Source: Adenanthera pavonina (taxonomy: Eukaryota > Streptophyta > Magnoliopsida > Fabales > Fabaceae). From it: DNA of 64,000 nt. The stretch is from contig JAIVEN010000014.1 in assembly GCA_026686845.1 (NCBI GenBank), forward strand, positions 34,432,001 through 34,496,000, given 5' to 3'. Position numbers and translations under genes: made by a program. Positions 45,901 to 57,771 of the stretch are shown here, one piece after another. The notes under the pieces were generated by a model, which was not told the origin of the DNA, ran no database searches, and was given only the letters and a program-made list of their open reading frames with translations. Position 1 is the first letter of the stretch. Each line of letters opens with the position of its first letter.

Positions 45901-47055
45901 ATAGATAACAATATATCAATCAATATATATAATAAAAATATATAACAAATCACACTATTAACTAGTTATAAATAGTGTGGCTCATTCTTAGGGAAAAATG
46001 TATCTAGTTACTTTTATAGAGACAAAAATGACAGATGGTTGGTTTCATGAAACTGTTGCGATCTCTATCATATTATTGTTACCTTGACACTAGCTGTTTC
46101 TATGCATCTTTCCTTGATTTTACTACTTCCTATTATTACTTTCAGCCTCTAGTTGACTTTACTAAAGTAGAAGCGGAAGTGATAAAAATGTAGTAGGTAT
46201 TAGCAATCTCAAAAAACAAAAGGGGAGAGAGAGAATCTAATCTAAGTAATAGTAATAATAGTAGTACAAGACATAGTATTTTGTGTTTCTAACTTATTTT
46301 CCTAGTTTCAGTTGTCATATTATTGTTAGTAACTACAAAGTGCTAATACTTTAAAATAGAGAGCCATATCTAATACCAACTCAAGTTGTTTTGTGTGGTA
46401 AAGGTTCTCGTCCTTTGGGCAAGTAGTTGGATGTTCAATTTCCAACTTGTGTATGGAGCAAATCTAATTAGGAGAGGTCTATCCTTTACCTTTAGTACCA
46501 AAGATTAGTCTCTACTGTCAGCCGAGATATTCCTAGTCCAAGACCAAAGGGGAAAAAGAAAGAAAGGAACAAGCCATGTCTGTATCTAACAAGTCACACA
46601 ATGGATTAGTCACAGTGTGACACTTAAAATTAAATATAGATACTTAAGCAAGTGTTTAGTACTCAACTGCTCAAATTTGAATGCAGCTATCTACATGTGT
46701 TTCTAAAATACGGCTTTATGTTGCACATGATGTGAAGAACCAACAAAGCATAAGGAATATCTTAGCATACATTTATCATGATGTTTGAAAGTTACGTAAC
46801 TATTTTCTAACTGATTTTTTTTTCGGTGCCAACTTATTGTGGATTGCTGGATTTGTTGATATTTTCACATTTTGAAGCATATTTGCTCGCTAGGTGGTTC
46901 ACATAATTTGTGTTTATTGAAATAGGTTTGAAAAAAGAGTTAGGTACGCCTCTCGCAAGGCAAGGGCTGATGTTCGAAGGCGGGTGAAGGGCCGGTTTGT
47001 TAAAGTTGGTGAAGCCTATGATTATGATCCTTTGAGTCAAACCAGAAGCTGCTGA
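42934..47055 (+). CDS. COL9: B-box/CCT transcription factor, CONSTANS-LIKE 9/10 type
   Basis: Nuclear transcriptional regulator; Arabidopsis members of this clade (BBX7/BBX8) act in photoperiodic and light responses. Exons 42934-43506, 44471-44689, 45531-45835 and 46926-47055 join in phase to 408 aa (Arabidopsis COL9 is about 370). B-box 1 spans residues 5-42 (CDFC, CRSDAACLCLSC, H33, H42) and B-box 2 spans 48-85 (CERC, C60, CQNC, H76, H85), all zinc ligands present. The middle region has LYDDFDMDEVDLNLENYEEL followed by FG and SLFGTKEMS, typical of the COL9/10 clade. The C-terminal CCT domain is complete: RYKEKKKTRKFEKRVRYASR, then KARADVRRRVKGRFVK. The CCT domain is split by intron 3 after KKKTRK, as usual. 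The annotated start is the MG..CDFCGEQ methionine common to the family; an upstream in-frame extension is discussed separately. The orthologue symbol is by clade, and COL10 is an equal possibility. Confidence 0.9.
46390..46560 (+). mobile_element. tRNA-derived SINE-like element in intron 3 of the B-box gene
   Basis: GGTAAAGGTTCTCGTCC, then GGGCAAGTAGTTGGATGTTC and AATTTCC, resemble A and B boxes of a tRNA-type promoter. They are followed by AATTAGGAGAGG and GATTAGTCTCTACTGTC, paralleling the copy at 31400-31558. It ends in a purine/A-rich stretch (AGGGGAAAAAGAAAGAAAGG). Confidence 0.5.
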
Positions 47056-49485
47056 ATGTACAATTTTTATTTAGGTTCTATAGAAACGGAAGAAACAAAC
47101 AGTCAATACTTTTGCAAAACAAACCAAAAAATGGATGAACTCTGATGCATTCTTTCTCCATGCAATCACAAGCTGTCTGATGCTTACACCTACATAGACA
47201 TATTTCTTAGACAGGCTGAAAGTACAATCCTCCACTCTGAAGGATGTATATGCAGACTGAGATATCAGCTCACAATTTCATTCAGTAACCCACTTCAGGC
47301 AATGGGTTTCAATTTCTCTTAATAGGTTTTACTTGCCCGGTCTGACCGCGTAATCCTGTGTAGGAACCCGAGAATTCTTGTTAATATCTTAATTGGCCTT
47401 AATTACACTTGGGATTAGTCATATTTTATGCAGAAAGTGGCTCCACTTGACAGGTCTAGATAAGCTACAAGGTTATAGTTTGTAATATTTTGCTATTTTG
47501 GCCTTGATGATGGTGATGATGTATAGCATGCAATCTAAGTGTTTGCTGTTGAGGTATAATTGCTCAACAGTTTAATTTGATACTTTTGGGAAGTCGAACA
47601 AACTGTAAATTCGACTGTGATGTATAGAATAGGATTTTTGTGTTTATTATGTCTATAGTTCATACAAGTTTTATTTGTATCCATCTTATTTGGTTCTTTG
47701 AATGCACTTCAATTGGTTATTATCGTTTTATTTCCATTTAACTATTTGCTATGTGGGGCGGGGTGCGGCACTTTTTTTATTTTTGGGATTAGTCAAGGAG
47801 GGAAATATTTTTGAAATTTTATAAAAAATAAAAATTCACTTGTAACAAAAGAATACCTTTTTGTTTTTCATAACACAAGAATACTTGTTAACAGAAGAAT
47901 ACTATGATCACACAGATGTATGAAAAACGAGAAGACTCGCAAACATTAACAAATAACCAATACCCGGCACAAAAAAAAAAAACCAATAAGAAAGACCTCA
48001 AACTTGAAAAAAAAATGAAAACAAAACAAAAATTAATTAAGACTCTGGTATCAAATATAAGAGAAAAATTATTTTATATATACTAATAAAATTGGTTAAG
48101 CTCATTTAATTTATAGTTAAACATACTTTTTCTTTTTCTAAAATTGCTCTCAATTAATGATGTTTTCCATGGGTTCTCGATCGGTGTGAATCAATCTAGA
48201 ATTGGTGAAACCAGCTAAGCTAGCTTAAAATAGTCCTTTTTAAAATTTTTTTAGTTCTTAAGATAAAATATCACCATTTTTAGTATAAAATATTTTTTTA
48301 TATTATAATATTATTTAAACATTATTATGATATATAATTATTAAAAATTATAAATTTACTCAATGCATAGTATAATAATGTATTATCAGCCAACTATTTT
48401 GAATTCAAAATGTGATTGTGAATGAATATGAATTTATTTAGATTTAAATATTAAGTTATGAAACTTATAATTTATCTATAGTAGATAATAGATTAATAAT
48501 TCAGTATTATTTAATTTAAAACTTTAATTAAGTAATAAAATTTATTTAAACTTATATTATCTATTTAAAATATATTATTTTATTCCCTACCAGTCCAATC
48601 CTGGTTAAATCACGCTTGGTTAAATCACGACTGAACCATTAAACATTGAACCAATATTTTATTTGGTTTAACATCTTGTTCAATTTTAACAACAATGACC
48701 ACAATAGTTAAGAGGTATTCTTGAAATACCACATTTATTACTATAAAAGTGTGTATATATATATATATATATATATTATTTTAGACCAAACATTTCTTAT
48801 ATTTACCACACGAGTATATTATAAAAACTAGATTGTAATTGGACTATTGCAAGTCGTTCGACAATGCTCATTCTTTTACTATTGTGACTTTCTATAAATT
48901 TATGTAATATAAAAATATAGAACATAGATTATACATTCTTTTGGTAATAATTTGTATTTCAAAACACATTATTTACCTTTTACAAATCATGATATTTAAT
49001 GTACGAAAAGATTAAAAATATTTAATAAATTGATGCAACTTAACCTTCCTTTAAGAAACTCATCCACTGTATAGGAGACTGGAAAGGCTATTTGCAATTA
49101 TCAAAAGACGAAACAAATTAATTACTAAATTTAAATATATTCTTTCACACTATAAAAATCGAAGTGAGTCATTTGTTTTCTTTTTCCCCCCTCTTCCCTT
49201 GGCTTACCACCCGAAAGAACAAAAATGGAATAGGAGCTACCGGTAGACCCCCTGCCTAGCAGAGTTCAAAATGCAAGCCGTGTTGTTCATATGTGTGTGC
49301 GGGTGTGTGTGGATACCATGCTAGCTCGTGAACTCCATCCCTCCTCAAGATGAACACAAGGCATTTTATAGCAAAATTGATGGGCAAAAAATATGCCAAT
49401 TACAAACACCACACTGTTTCAATTTCAAAAGCTGACAAAATATCATCAAGACTATCTCACTGCAATGCTCCGGTCAAGTTCAAAA
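47056..49485. other. convergent intergenic region between the B-box gene and RRP15
   Basis: Holds the 3' UTRs of both genes (B-box gene from 47056, RRP15 below 49486). An (AT)n run lies at about 48754-48775. GGTTAAATCACG occurs twice in tandem at about 48603-48627 next to CCAATCCTGG words, recalling the ACCGGT-type repeat at 2.5 kb. No other gene was seen. Confidence 0.5.
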
Positions 49486-52400
49486 CTAATCTTCATCAGA
49501 AGAACTATCTTCAGCAATCTTTCCAATGTCATCTGTTGCATCTTTTTCCTACATGCCAGCAGAAAGATAAGAGAGAAGAAGCTGACTAACATGTAGTTCA
49601 ACAAAAGAAATTAGTTAAAAAAAAAAATGAAGAATTCTTACAGGAATTTTGTCCCAATCTTTCAATCTTGAACTTGTCAGCATATAATTATCTCGTAATG
49701 GAGCCCAAGCAGGCTCTTCAACTTCCTGTTTTTCTTTGCTTGCATGAACCTGTATATCAACAATCTGATTAGTTAGATAATATCATTAAACAGATGGAAG
49801 CTACTACCTCAAACAAGTTGGCTTCCAAACTTAATCTGACAGTTGCCAGAGTTTGTTGTGAACAACATATTTTATAAAGTGAAACTAAATATACTATAGT
49901 TTGTTTGAAAACTTCTTTTTCTAGCTGAAAGCATGATGGTGCTCTGGTACCCTAAAACATGCCTCTAAAAACCAAGGGGAAGAGAGGGGGGATAAGAAAA
50001 AGAAATGACCTTTCCAGAGGTGCTTGTTGCAGATATCGATGACTTGCCTAACTCTGAAAAGAAAGCTTCTTTGGTTCGCTTTCTTATTTCTGGCAAAAGG
50101 ACATAAGCAAGTTAGAAAGATTATGAGGTATGGGTTGGATAATCACTTGCTTCATGATGAATCACAAACAATAATGATGATAATTCCCAATTTTTCACCA
50201 TGCCAAACATTATAAGCAACTGAGAAGAGAACAGAGAGTTCCAGCGCAGTTGAGCAAATAGACATATGCATATATAATACTAAAACAAGTATTGGCAGAT
50301 GCATATAACATTCTTGAATTCATTGACTTACGCCAATACAAACTCAGTCCATTAAACAGACAGTAATCTTTTTTTCACTAAAATAATGGTAAATCCCCAT
50401 CAGCAAATAAAATCAGAAAAATAACCTTCACAGATTTGAATTCTTAATTTTCATTTTATTATATACTCCTCTTATGCCCTTTTCTTCTTATCATATATTA
50501 ACCTTTACTGGCTCAACTTCTCCATGAAAGCACTCGAATGCCTGATTCTAAGCAAATTGATATTGAGACCTGGTAAAACTTTCATGGTTATATGATCAAT
50601 GGGTTGATATGTCAACATTCTACTTAATAATTTGGTTATAAACATTTTATCGTTGGGATCATGTGGGATTTTCCTTGGCCTGGAGTTGGTGAAATGAGAA
50701 GAGATCATGTGGGAGGGGAAATTGGTTGTGGACCTGAACAGGAAGGAGGCTGGGGTCTTGTAAAGTTAGTGTCCTAGCATTTTTTTGGTTAGCAAATGGC
50801 TATCGTATTTTCCTCAGAAGACTACTTCATTATGGGGCACGAGGTGATCTGCAGTATTTATATGTTGTTTTTAAATGGATGAAAGAATAATGTTCATCAG
50901 AGATAAGGAAGAACAGCTTGTTAAAGGATAAGATGTCATAAGAAACAAGACAACATGAAAATAGATCAAAGTCACAAAAGCCCTTGAAAACTTGTGACTG
51001 TGAAAGAGCTGTCCAATCCACTAGCCTCTCGGACATAGTAGTTCCCCTAAAAAGAACCCATTGGCCTACCAGAGAGAAGTCAGAAGACGGGAAATATTTT
51101 GGGGTCTTAATGGTACTTATTGCAACAAAATAATTCCAGGTATCAAGAATTTTCAAATAAGATATTGATGGACACAAAAAAAAAAAGGTTTAGTAAATAA
51201 ATGAAATTCAGAAATGTAATTGGGTTGGGCTAAAATTGAACTGGAGTTTCCCTTCAGGAAATATAAACTGAAATATTTAATCCCCCAAAGCTGATTTATT
51301 TCTTTTCCTGACTAATTGAAAGCTGCAAGTGTGTCAAAGCTATCCATTTCAACTTTTTCTTCTCCTCTTATTTTGTCAGCTATAGAAATGACAAACCTTT
51401 TGCATCTTTACTCCTTAGGGGATCCAAACCTTTCTGAGCAGTTTGTGCCTTGTTGACCTGCAAATGAGCGGTAATGAAAAAGAAATAAATTACCCAAAAT
51501 ATGGAAAAACTACCCAAGGAAATTTAAACACCAATTGAAAACTTACAGCATTGAACAACTTAACCACTGAAAGCAATCCGGCATGATGATTGGTCATGAC
51601 ATTAGTCCAAGTCAGTAACAGGAAAATTCTACAAATCATAACAGTGGACCTGTATTTAGAAGAGAAACCAACAAAAATACCTCCTTTTGTAGCAATGCTT
51701 ACTAGAAACTTTTCATGTGAATCTAAATAAGTAGCGGGTTTGACATGCCCCTTTTCTGCCAACTGTAACATTAACATCAATAATCAGTCTGATTGCCATC
51801 TGAGGATACAATTTTTGAACATACAGAGCTAGATACATGTAACAGTACACCCATAAAAATATGTTCACAAAATACAAGCTAGTTGGAATAACAGTAAAAA
51901 CAGCCAAATTGAAATGTGGTATTACCATCTTCTTTTCCTTCTTTGCCTCTCCCTTGACACAGCGTTCTACCTCCTCTTCTGCAAGCTTGTCTGCAATAAG
52001 TTTCTTGTGCCCTGATAATATTGGACCCTACAAAGCTATCAACATATAAGGAAACCAATTTCATTCTTCATATGATCCTGTTGAATGAGCACCTATCTTA
52101 CCAATGAGTCATCAGAAACACTCTTCTTCATAATACTCCTGAAGGCTGTCCTGAATGCTCTACAACCTTCAGTAAATTTAGTAATTCCAGGCTGAATATC
52201 ACCATCTTCTCCTTCATCCTCAGAGACATCATTATTCATATCACTCACATTTGAGTTCCTAGCATCTTGTCCTTCATCTTCAAAGTATTCTTCACTTTCT
52301 ATATCTTCCTCTTCATTATTTTTATTGGTAATAGATGCCAGACTTCCAGTCCCCATGATAGCAGGAACAGAAGACTTAAGAACATCATCACCACCATCAC

Positions 52401-52599
52401 CATCATCATCGGAGTTATACTCCCGTGCTCGCTTGCGGAAAAGTTTCTTCATTTTCTTGTCTATTTTAACTTTCTTCTGCCCCTGGGGTACTGGCATTAA
52501 TTTTGGCTTTTTATTTGACTTCTTACGACCTTGCTTTTTACGTAACTGCCTCTTTCTTGGGGCTCTTCCAGATTCAAGCGACTGGGTTTCTTCAGCCAT
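49486..52599 (-). CDS. RRP15: RRP15-like ribosomal RNA processing protein
   Basis: Nucleolar protein of pre-60S assembly; yeast Rrp15 is needed for 27S pre-rRNA processing. Eight minus-strand exons, 52599-52102, 52027-51926, 51762-51681, 51566-51547, 51457-51397, 50089-50010, 49749-49642 and 49548-49486, join in phase to 337 aa, close to other plant RRP15 proteins. Seen: a Lys/Arg-rich N-terminus (RKRQLRKKQGRKKSNKK, nucleolar-type), a long acidic stretch (about residues 62-130), then the conserved RRP15 core: GITKFTEGCRAFRTAFRSIM, PILSGHKKLIADKLAEEE, VVKLFNAVNKAQ, KGLDPLRSKDAK, IRKRTKEAFFSEL, and the C-terminal WAPLRDNYMLTSSRLKDWDK followed by IP. The protein ends in an acidic tail. The start is the first ATG after a 5'-UTR acceptor. 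Exon 4 is only 20 nt. All donors are GT and all acceptors AG. Confidence 0.93.
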
Positions 52600-52602
52600 A
52601 GA

Positions 52603-53520
52603 CTGTATAACAGATGAAAACCCACATTACTAGAGGCAACTGAATAAAATGGACTTGTAGATAGTAATTAAAACTATCAAATTCAGAAATTATCAAAACC
52701 CCACTTAAATGTAGCCTAGGAAATTGGTCCAAATCCTGATCCTCCTGCGCTCTAAAGTTCTAACCCAGCAAAATGAAACGAAGCAACCAGATGGGATCTG
52801 GCCAAAAAAAAGAAAGTAACCACATGGGATCCATTATGAAACCAAAAAAAAAAAAATTGGATGTCCTATATTTAGGCATTCATATATTCAGAGAGAGAAT
52901 GACACAAAAGAATGTGACTCCATGTAAGGTCCCCATCTTATCATAATACTCATAAACTCTTTTCTTTATATCTCCCACTGAATGCACTATACATTCACTT
53001 TTGTGAATTGGGGATGATTGGAAAAATTGACAGGCCAGAATGCGAAGAACACAAACTGAAGAAGAAACAGGGTCTAGGAACCTCGTGTTTCAGGTGGACA
53101 ATGACGATAGAGCGGGCAGTAATTTGCAACAATGAGACCCATTCACCTCCACCACAAACCAGGATTTGAGCTAGAGCGCATGAACTAACGCAGGAACCCT
53201 CAAAAAGAAAATCATAAAGCAGAAAATCAAATAGGAAATCATAAGGCAGAACATAAGAAGCACCAAACACTCACATACACCAAAAGCATGAAAGTTAAAG
53301 CAGAAAACCCATTCCCTCAAGTGAAACCAGCAAACAAATGCATCTTTCACGATTTATCTAACTGAGAAAGGAAAGTAAAGGGTATTGAACTCTTACCTCT
53401 TCGTTCAGAACCGAAAGTTTCCACCTCAATAAAATCGACGGTGACCGGTGGCAACGACGGCGACGGTGAGTGTATGAGCTAGGGATGAGAGAGGAGCTTT
53501 TCTTCCAGCGATAAGCGACG
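52603..53520 (-). other. 5' leader and 5'-UTR intron of RRP15
   Basis: On the minus strand AAGAG|GTAAGAG (donor at 53396-53395) and TTATACAG (acceptor at 52604-52603) define an intron of about 790 bp ending three bases before the start codon. The leader exon would be 53397 to about 53520, with ACGGCGACGG-type repeats. A minus-strand frame at 53270-52995 lies wholly inside this intron and is not a gene. Confidence 0.6.
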
Positions 53521-53534
53521 GTGTTATTGTAAAG

Positions 53535-53541
53535 TAGGGTT
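53535..53541 (-). promoter_or_regulatory. telo-box-like element of the RRP15 promoter
   Basis: AACCCTA on the minus strand, next to the presumed transcription start. Telo-boxes (AAACCCTA) are characteristic of plant ribosomal-protein and ribosome-biogenesis promoters, which fits RRP15. The first A of the full consensus is replaced by C. Confidence 0.5.
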
Positions 53542-53599
53542 GATACAGGAAAATTTTGGACTTCTAATCAGCCGTCCCCGTATTCAATCCCCCGCAAAA

Positions 53600-54396
53600 G
53601 AATATCGTTTTGAATCTTTTAATACATTACAAAAAGTTTCAGATTTTATTTTCATTTGTTGGGTTTATTTGAAGTTTAATTTTTTGCTTTCTGATTTTTG
53701 AAATCAAATCAAATTCACAAGTTTAAAACTATATTAAATTGTTCATTTTTGGAACATTGAAAATAAAAATTAAGTTTACAATTTTTTTTATATTTTTAGA
53801 TAACATTTTTAAATTAAAGTACAATTAATATAATATATAACTTTTAATTAAACTAAATCTTATATAATTATATAATGGCTTTCCCTCTCTATATTAATTT
53901 TATTATTATTATTATTTTTTTTTTGCATATGCATCCCCATTTTAACCAGAAGATTTATTAGGTTTTGACTAATTTGAATCAAGTCAAAAATAACTCTTTT
54001 GAATGATAAGCTTTATCATAAAGTATTTAACATGGTTGTATTCTTATAGTTCAAAATTAAGATTTCTAGTTAAGTTGACACAATCTCTTGCTAGTTAAAT
54101 GTATTAATTTTTTTCATACAAGAAACTTTTGTTCTTCACATTACAAATTTAATAAGTTATATTATTTATAAATTCAAAATTTTATTATATTTATAATTAT
54201 AATTTTAGTATGATTAAGGATTTTTGTCCATTAAGTAAATGGTTAGAAATTTGATTCCAAATTTTTGTATTTAAGCTTAAAAGTTTCGGAAGCTTTTTTT
54301 TTTCCCCACCGGATTTTTTGGAAGCATTTTAATTTAGAATGTTCATTAGATATATTTTTGTGTATGATGCCCCAGATAGATTATAACTTAAGACGT
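53600..54396. other. AT-rich intergenic DNA upstream of RRP15
   Basis: No gene or defined repeat beyond an (ATT)n stretch near 53900. Confidence 0.4.
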
Positions 54397-56425
54397 TGTT
54401 TGGCAAATTGCATAAAATTTGATTGTATAAACTAATACAATATATTATGAGCTTATTAATAATTTGGTGTCTATTATGTATTGTATAGGTTTATACATTA
54501 CAATAAATAGATTCAAAAATCCCTCTCCATTGTGAGAGACTAAACCCTCACCCCCTAAGAGAGTCCATCTCATGGCTTGTGTCTAGGTATTAATCTTCTT
54601 AGCACCTCTCTTTAGGGGATTTCTATGGTGTCCATCTATTTGTGTTCTCTATATGGTGTGTGTTGGTGTTATAGGTTGAAAGAAGACGAATTGATCCTCC
54701 TAATGTTGCCATTCATTTTGAAGAAAATGGTATGGTGAGTGGATTGGAACCTAGGGAGCTTGATTTTGCATAATGAATCTTCACGTGATGGTCAAGTTTT
54801 ATGGATCAATGAGGTGGTGCTTTTTTTAATGATTATTAGTTCTTTGGTGTCGACGACATTTGTAATGGTGTGGTTTCATCATGTGGTCTATACGCAAAGT
54901 CTCTTCGAAATCTGTTGATGCAATGGCAGATTCCTTAATGGAGGGGATGGGACTGAAAAGTGTGGTATGTGGAACCACCATCCCTAGTAATGGTGGTGCT
55001 AATAGAGACTTCTAGCAAGGTGGCATCTTCAATCTCAGGGGTGCTTTGGTTTGGTTGGTGGTGTTTTTGGTCTTTGATTTGGGATTTGCTTGTTTATTTC
55101 GCTTTACTGTTATGGCATGTTCTTCTCCTTTTCCTTTGGGTGGTGAGTGAGGTGTTTTGTGGTGGTTTTAGCAAGTTTTTCTAGCAGTATGTTTCTATTG
55201 TTGTTAAGTCAAGCAAGGTTTATGTCTGGGTCAAGTAGGGTTTTGTTGCTGCTTGTGGATTTTGGGCCTTAGTCTTCTTATGTAATGTTTTCTTTTTCTT
55301 AACAAATTTTCTTTTCTAGCAAGAAAAAAAAAAAAAGAAAGGCTTATACATCACAATCCTTTTATACATAAAAATAAGATATAGAACCCGGATGTCGTAC
55401 GGTATAAGGCCTAATTATATAGCTAATACAATACACTATGGACTTATTACTTGTTTGGTACAGATAATGTATTGTATAGCCTTGTACATCAACTCCTCTT
55501 ATATATTAAAATGATGGATAATTTAATCAGGTCTACAGATGCTGGATTAAATTATACATTATTTTGGTGTATTTGTGTATCATAATATTTTCCAAATAAG
55601 GCCTCTTTGCTCCCAACCTTTCTTCTATGACTACTCTCCTTACAAGCATACAGTAAAGTCGCTCCTCTCCTTAGACCCATCACCATTGTTGTTGATAGCA
55701 TCACCATCACCATTGATGGTAGTATTGTCAGCTCTTGCGCTGCTCACACCAATCATCTTTGTGTCATCATCAATGGTGCCAATGACAATATTGTCACCCT
55801 TGTGGCAAAATCCACAACTTGAGGTAGAATTTTGTGCAAAGCTCAACAAGCATATTCAAAGAAGGAATCCTCTACACATCACTTGATTTGCTGCTTCAAT
55901 TTGAAAGAGAAGCTAACACAGGAAGGAAAAGATGGAGAGTGAGTGGAATCGGGGAAGTTATGTGTAGAAGCTTCTGCAATGACCCAACTGATTCTAAATT
56001 CCTTTTTTTTTCCTTCTCTCTGCAACTAATCCCCAATTAGGTCTAATCTTCACCTTTTCCCAATAAAACCCCTTATCCTATTACCTTTTGAGATTTTGTT
56101 TTCTTGTTGAATGCTATAGTTTAAATGGCTTCATCGAAGATCAAGGTGGTATCATGCCAATCAAGTTGTTCTTGACCCTTCCATTAAAAAAAATAATAAA
56201 TCGATTGAATCTTATGAGGAAGAAGGATGATGAGAAGAACAAGGAAGAGTATGGAAAAAATATTTGTTGGAGGTTATATTAGTCTTTTCATGTTTAGTTA
56301 TAACATACATATTAACTTATATAGCATCACACCAAACACTGTATAGTATTAAATTTTTATCAAGCCTTATCCTGTTGGGTTTTATATTATCAGGCCTAAA
56401 ACTATTAGGCTTTATCCTATATAGT
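54397..56425. mobile_element. probable MITE/DNA-element complex interrupted by a retroposon
   Basis: GTTGTTTGGCAAATTGC at the left faces AGTTTGCCAAATGG at the right (about 56413), like terminal inverted repeats. Inside, a block reading AATACAATA..TATG..CTTATTA and ATGTATTGTATAG occurs twice, at about 54436-54490 and 55429-55480, so at least two related copies are nested or in tandem. ORFs at 55575-56040 show no domain. The overall outline is uncertain. Confidence 0.35.
54505..55340 (+). mobile_element. A-tailed retroposon with 17-bp target-site duplication
   Basis: The segment ends in an A-rich tail (about 55321-55340). It is bounded by GGTTTATACATTACAAT (54488-54504) and GGCTTATACATCACAAT (55341-55357), which match at 15 of 17 positions. 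That is the signature of LINE-machinery insertion. The interior has broken plus-strand coding potential (for example MADSLMEGMGLKSVVCG and IPSNGGANRDF) that I could not assign to a family. It may be a 5'-truncated LINE or a retrocopied transcript. Confidence 0.6.
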
Positions 56426-57249
56426 TTGCCAAATGGACCCATAATCTAATTAAGGTTGTTCAAGTCTTGTCTTGTCTAGTTTTTGCTTGAGACATTAGGG
56501 TTAAGCCAAAAATTAGAGAAAAAGGCATAAATTGGGCCAAACTAATAACCTAAGCAAGCTGAACAATGGACATAGTGCTTGTCTTTCTTGGGTTGACTTG
56601 AGTTAGACTTTTTTTTTACAAAACACTTTTTAAACTTTAATTTCCCCCTTATTATTTTTTTTCTCCAACCGCCCTAAACTCCCATTTCATTCCCCTCTCA
56701 CTTTTGTTTCGAGACTTCAAGTTCCAAGATCTAGTCATCGCCTCTATCCTCCATCATCACTGGTCCTTCTCATTCTAGCTACAGATCATCCTCCCCCTAG
56801 CATCATCCTTCAACTATCCACATTGTCCATGTCTAAAAGCTTGAAGTTTGCTTGTTTGTTGTCTACATCCAATGGCTGCTCACAATAAAGTTCATCATCC
56901 TTATACTCCCTCCGTCATCCTCCTTCCATTGTCGCTCCTTCATCCTCAATCCCATGTCCTTCCTCCATCATTGTTAATGATGTTGCTACAGAGAGAGAGA
57001 GAAAGGCTTCTTGACCTTGTCATCTTCTCCTTTGCTTCCCCTCTCGCTCCTCAACTTTTCCTTCCTCTTTCCTCTTCCTTCTTAACTTCACATGGTGATT
57101 ATGTTTTGATGAATAATTATAGTAACTGATAATGGTAAATTTATCAATTTCCAGTTAGTTGTTATGTGAATTTGTTAGAATAGATCAATTGATAATAGTA
57201 GCTAGTCATTGTTATGTGAATTTAGGAATTGCTTGATAAATCATCACAA
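56426..57249. other. intergenic DNA, no gene recognised
   Basis: Contains a pyrimidine-rich block (about 56690-57080) with CATCATC, CCTCC and a short GAGAGAGAGAG run. A 93-codon frame at 56848-57129 is Leu/Ser/Pro-rich from this composition and unconvincing. Confidence 0.4.
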
Positions 57250-57771
57250 TAGATTGTTAATTCAGATGTTTTGATGATTCTAAAACAAATGAGCTTGGAA
57301 ATCCAATATCAAAGAAAGACAAAGTTGGAGTTTCTTGAAGATTGAAGTGCTATTTCACATGTTTTAGGAAATTATTTGTAAAAGAAGGTATATAAGCTTT
57401 GAATTTCAATTAACTCAATATTAAATGAGATGACTAATTGAATGATTAATAATTAGCTCATGATCTCAAAATGTTTTTCACTAAAAGAGCTACCCTAAGG
57501 ATAAAGTCTCAAGTTCAAAGATATTTCTAAGTGTTTACCCTGTTTTCATGAAAATAATTTACCTTATGCACATAACTATTGAAGGTTATGAGGATAAAGA
57601 CTCAATCTAAAAGGTCTTCCAAAGTTTATTCTCCTATTTCATGAAAAGGGATTGAGGTTATTCACATAACAAAGCTTAGGGGCCAAGTTCTCAAGTTTGA
57701 CCAGGTGGTTATCCAAACATGATAGGCACCTTATTCGTATAAAGGAGTGAATAGTGAAGGCAAGTGGTACT

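Noticed and set aside
54960..55184. A 74-codon hydrophobic frame.
   Set aside because: It lies inside the A-tailed retroposon and is Leu/Trp/Val-rich with no family match.
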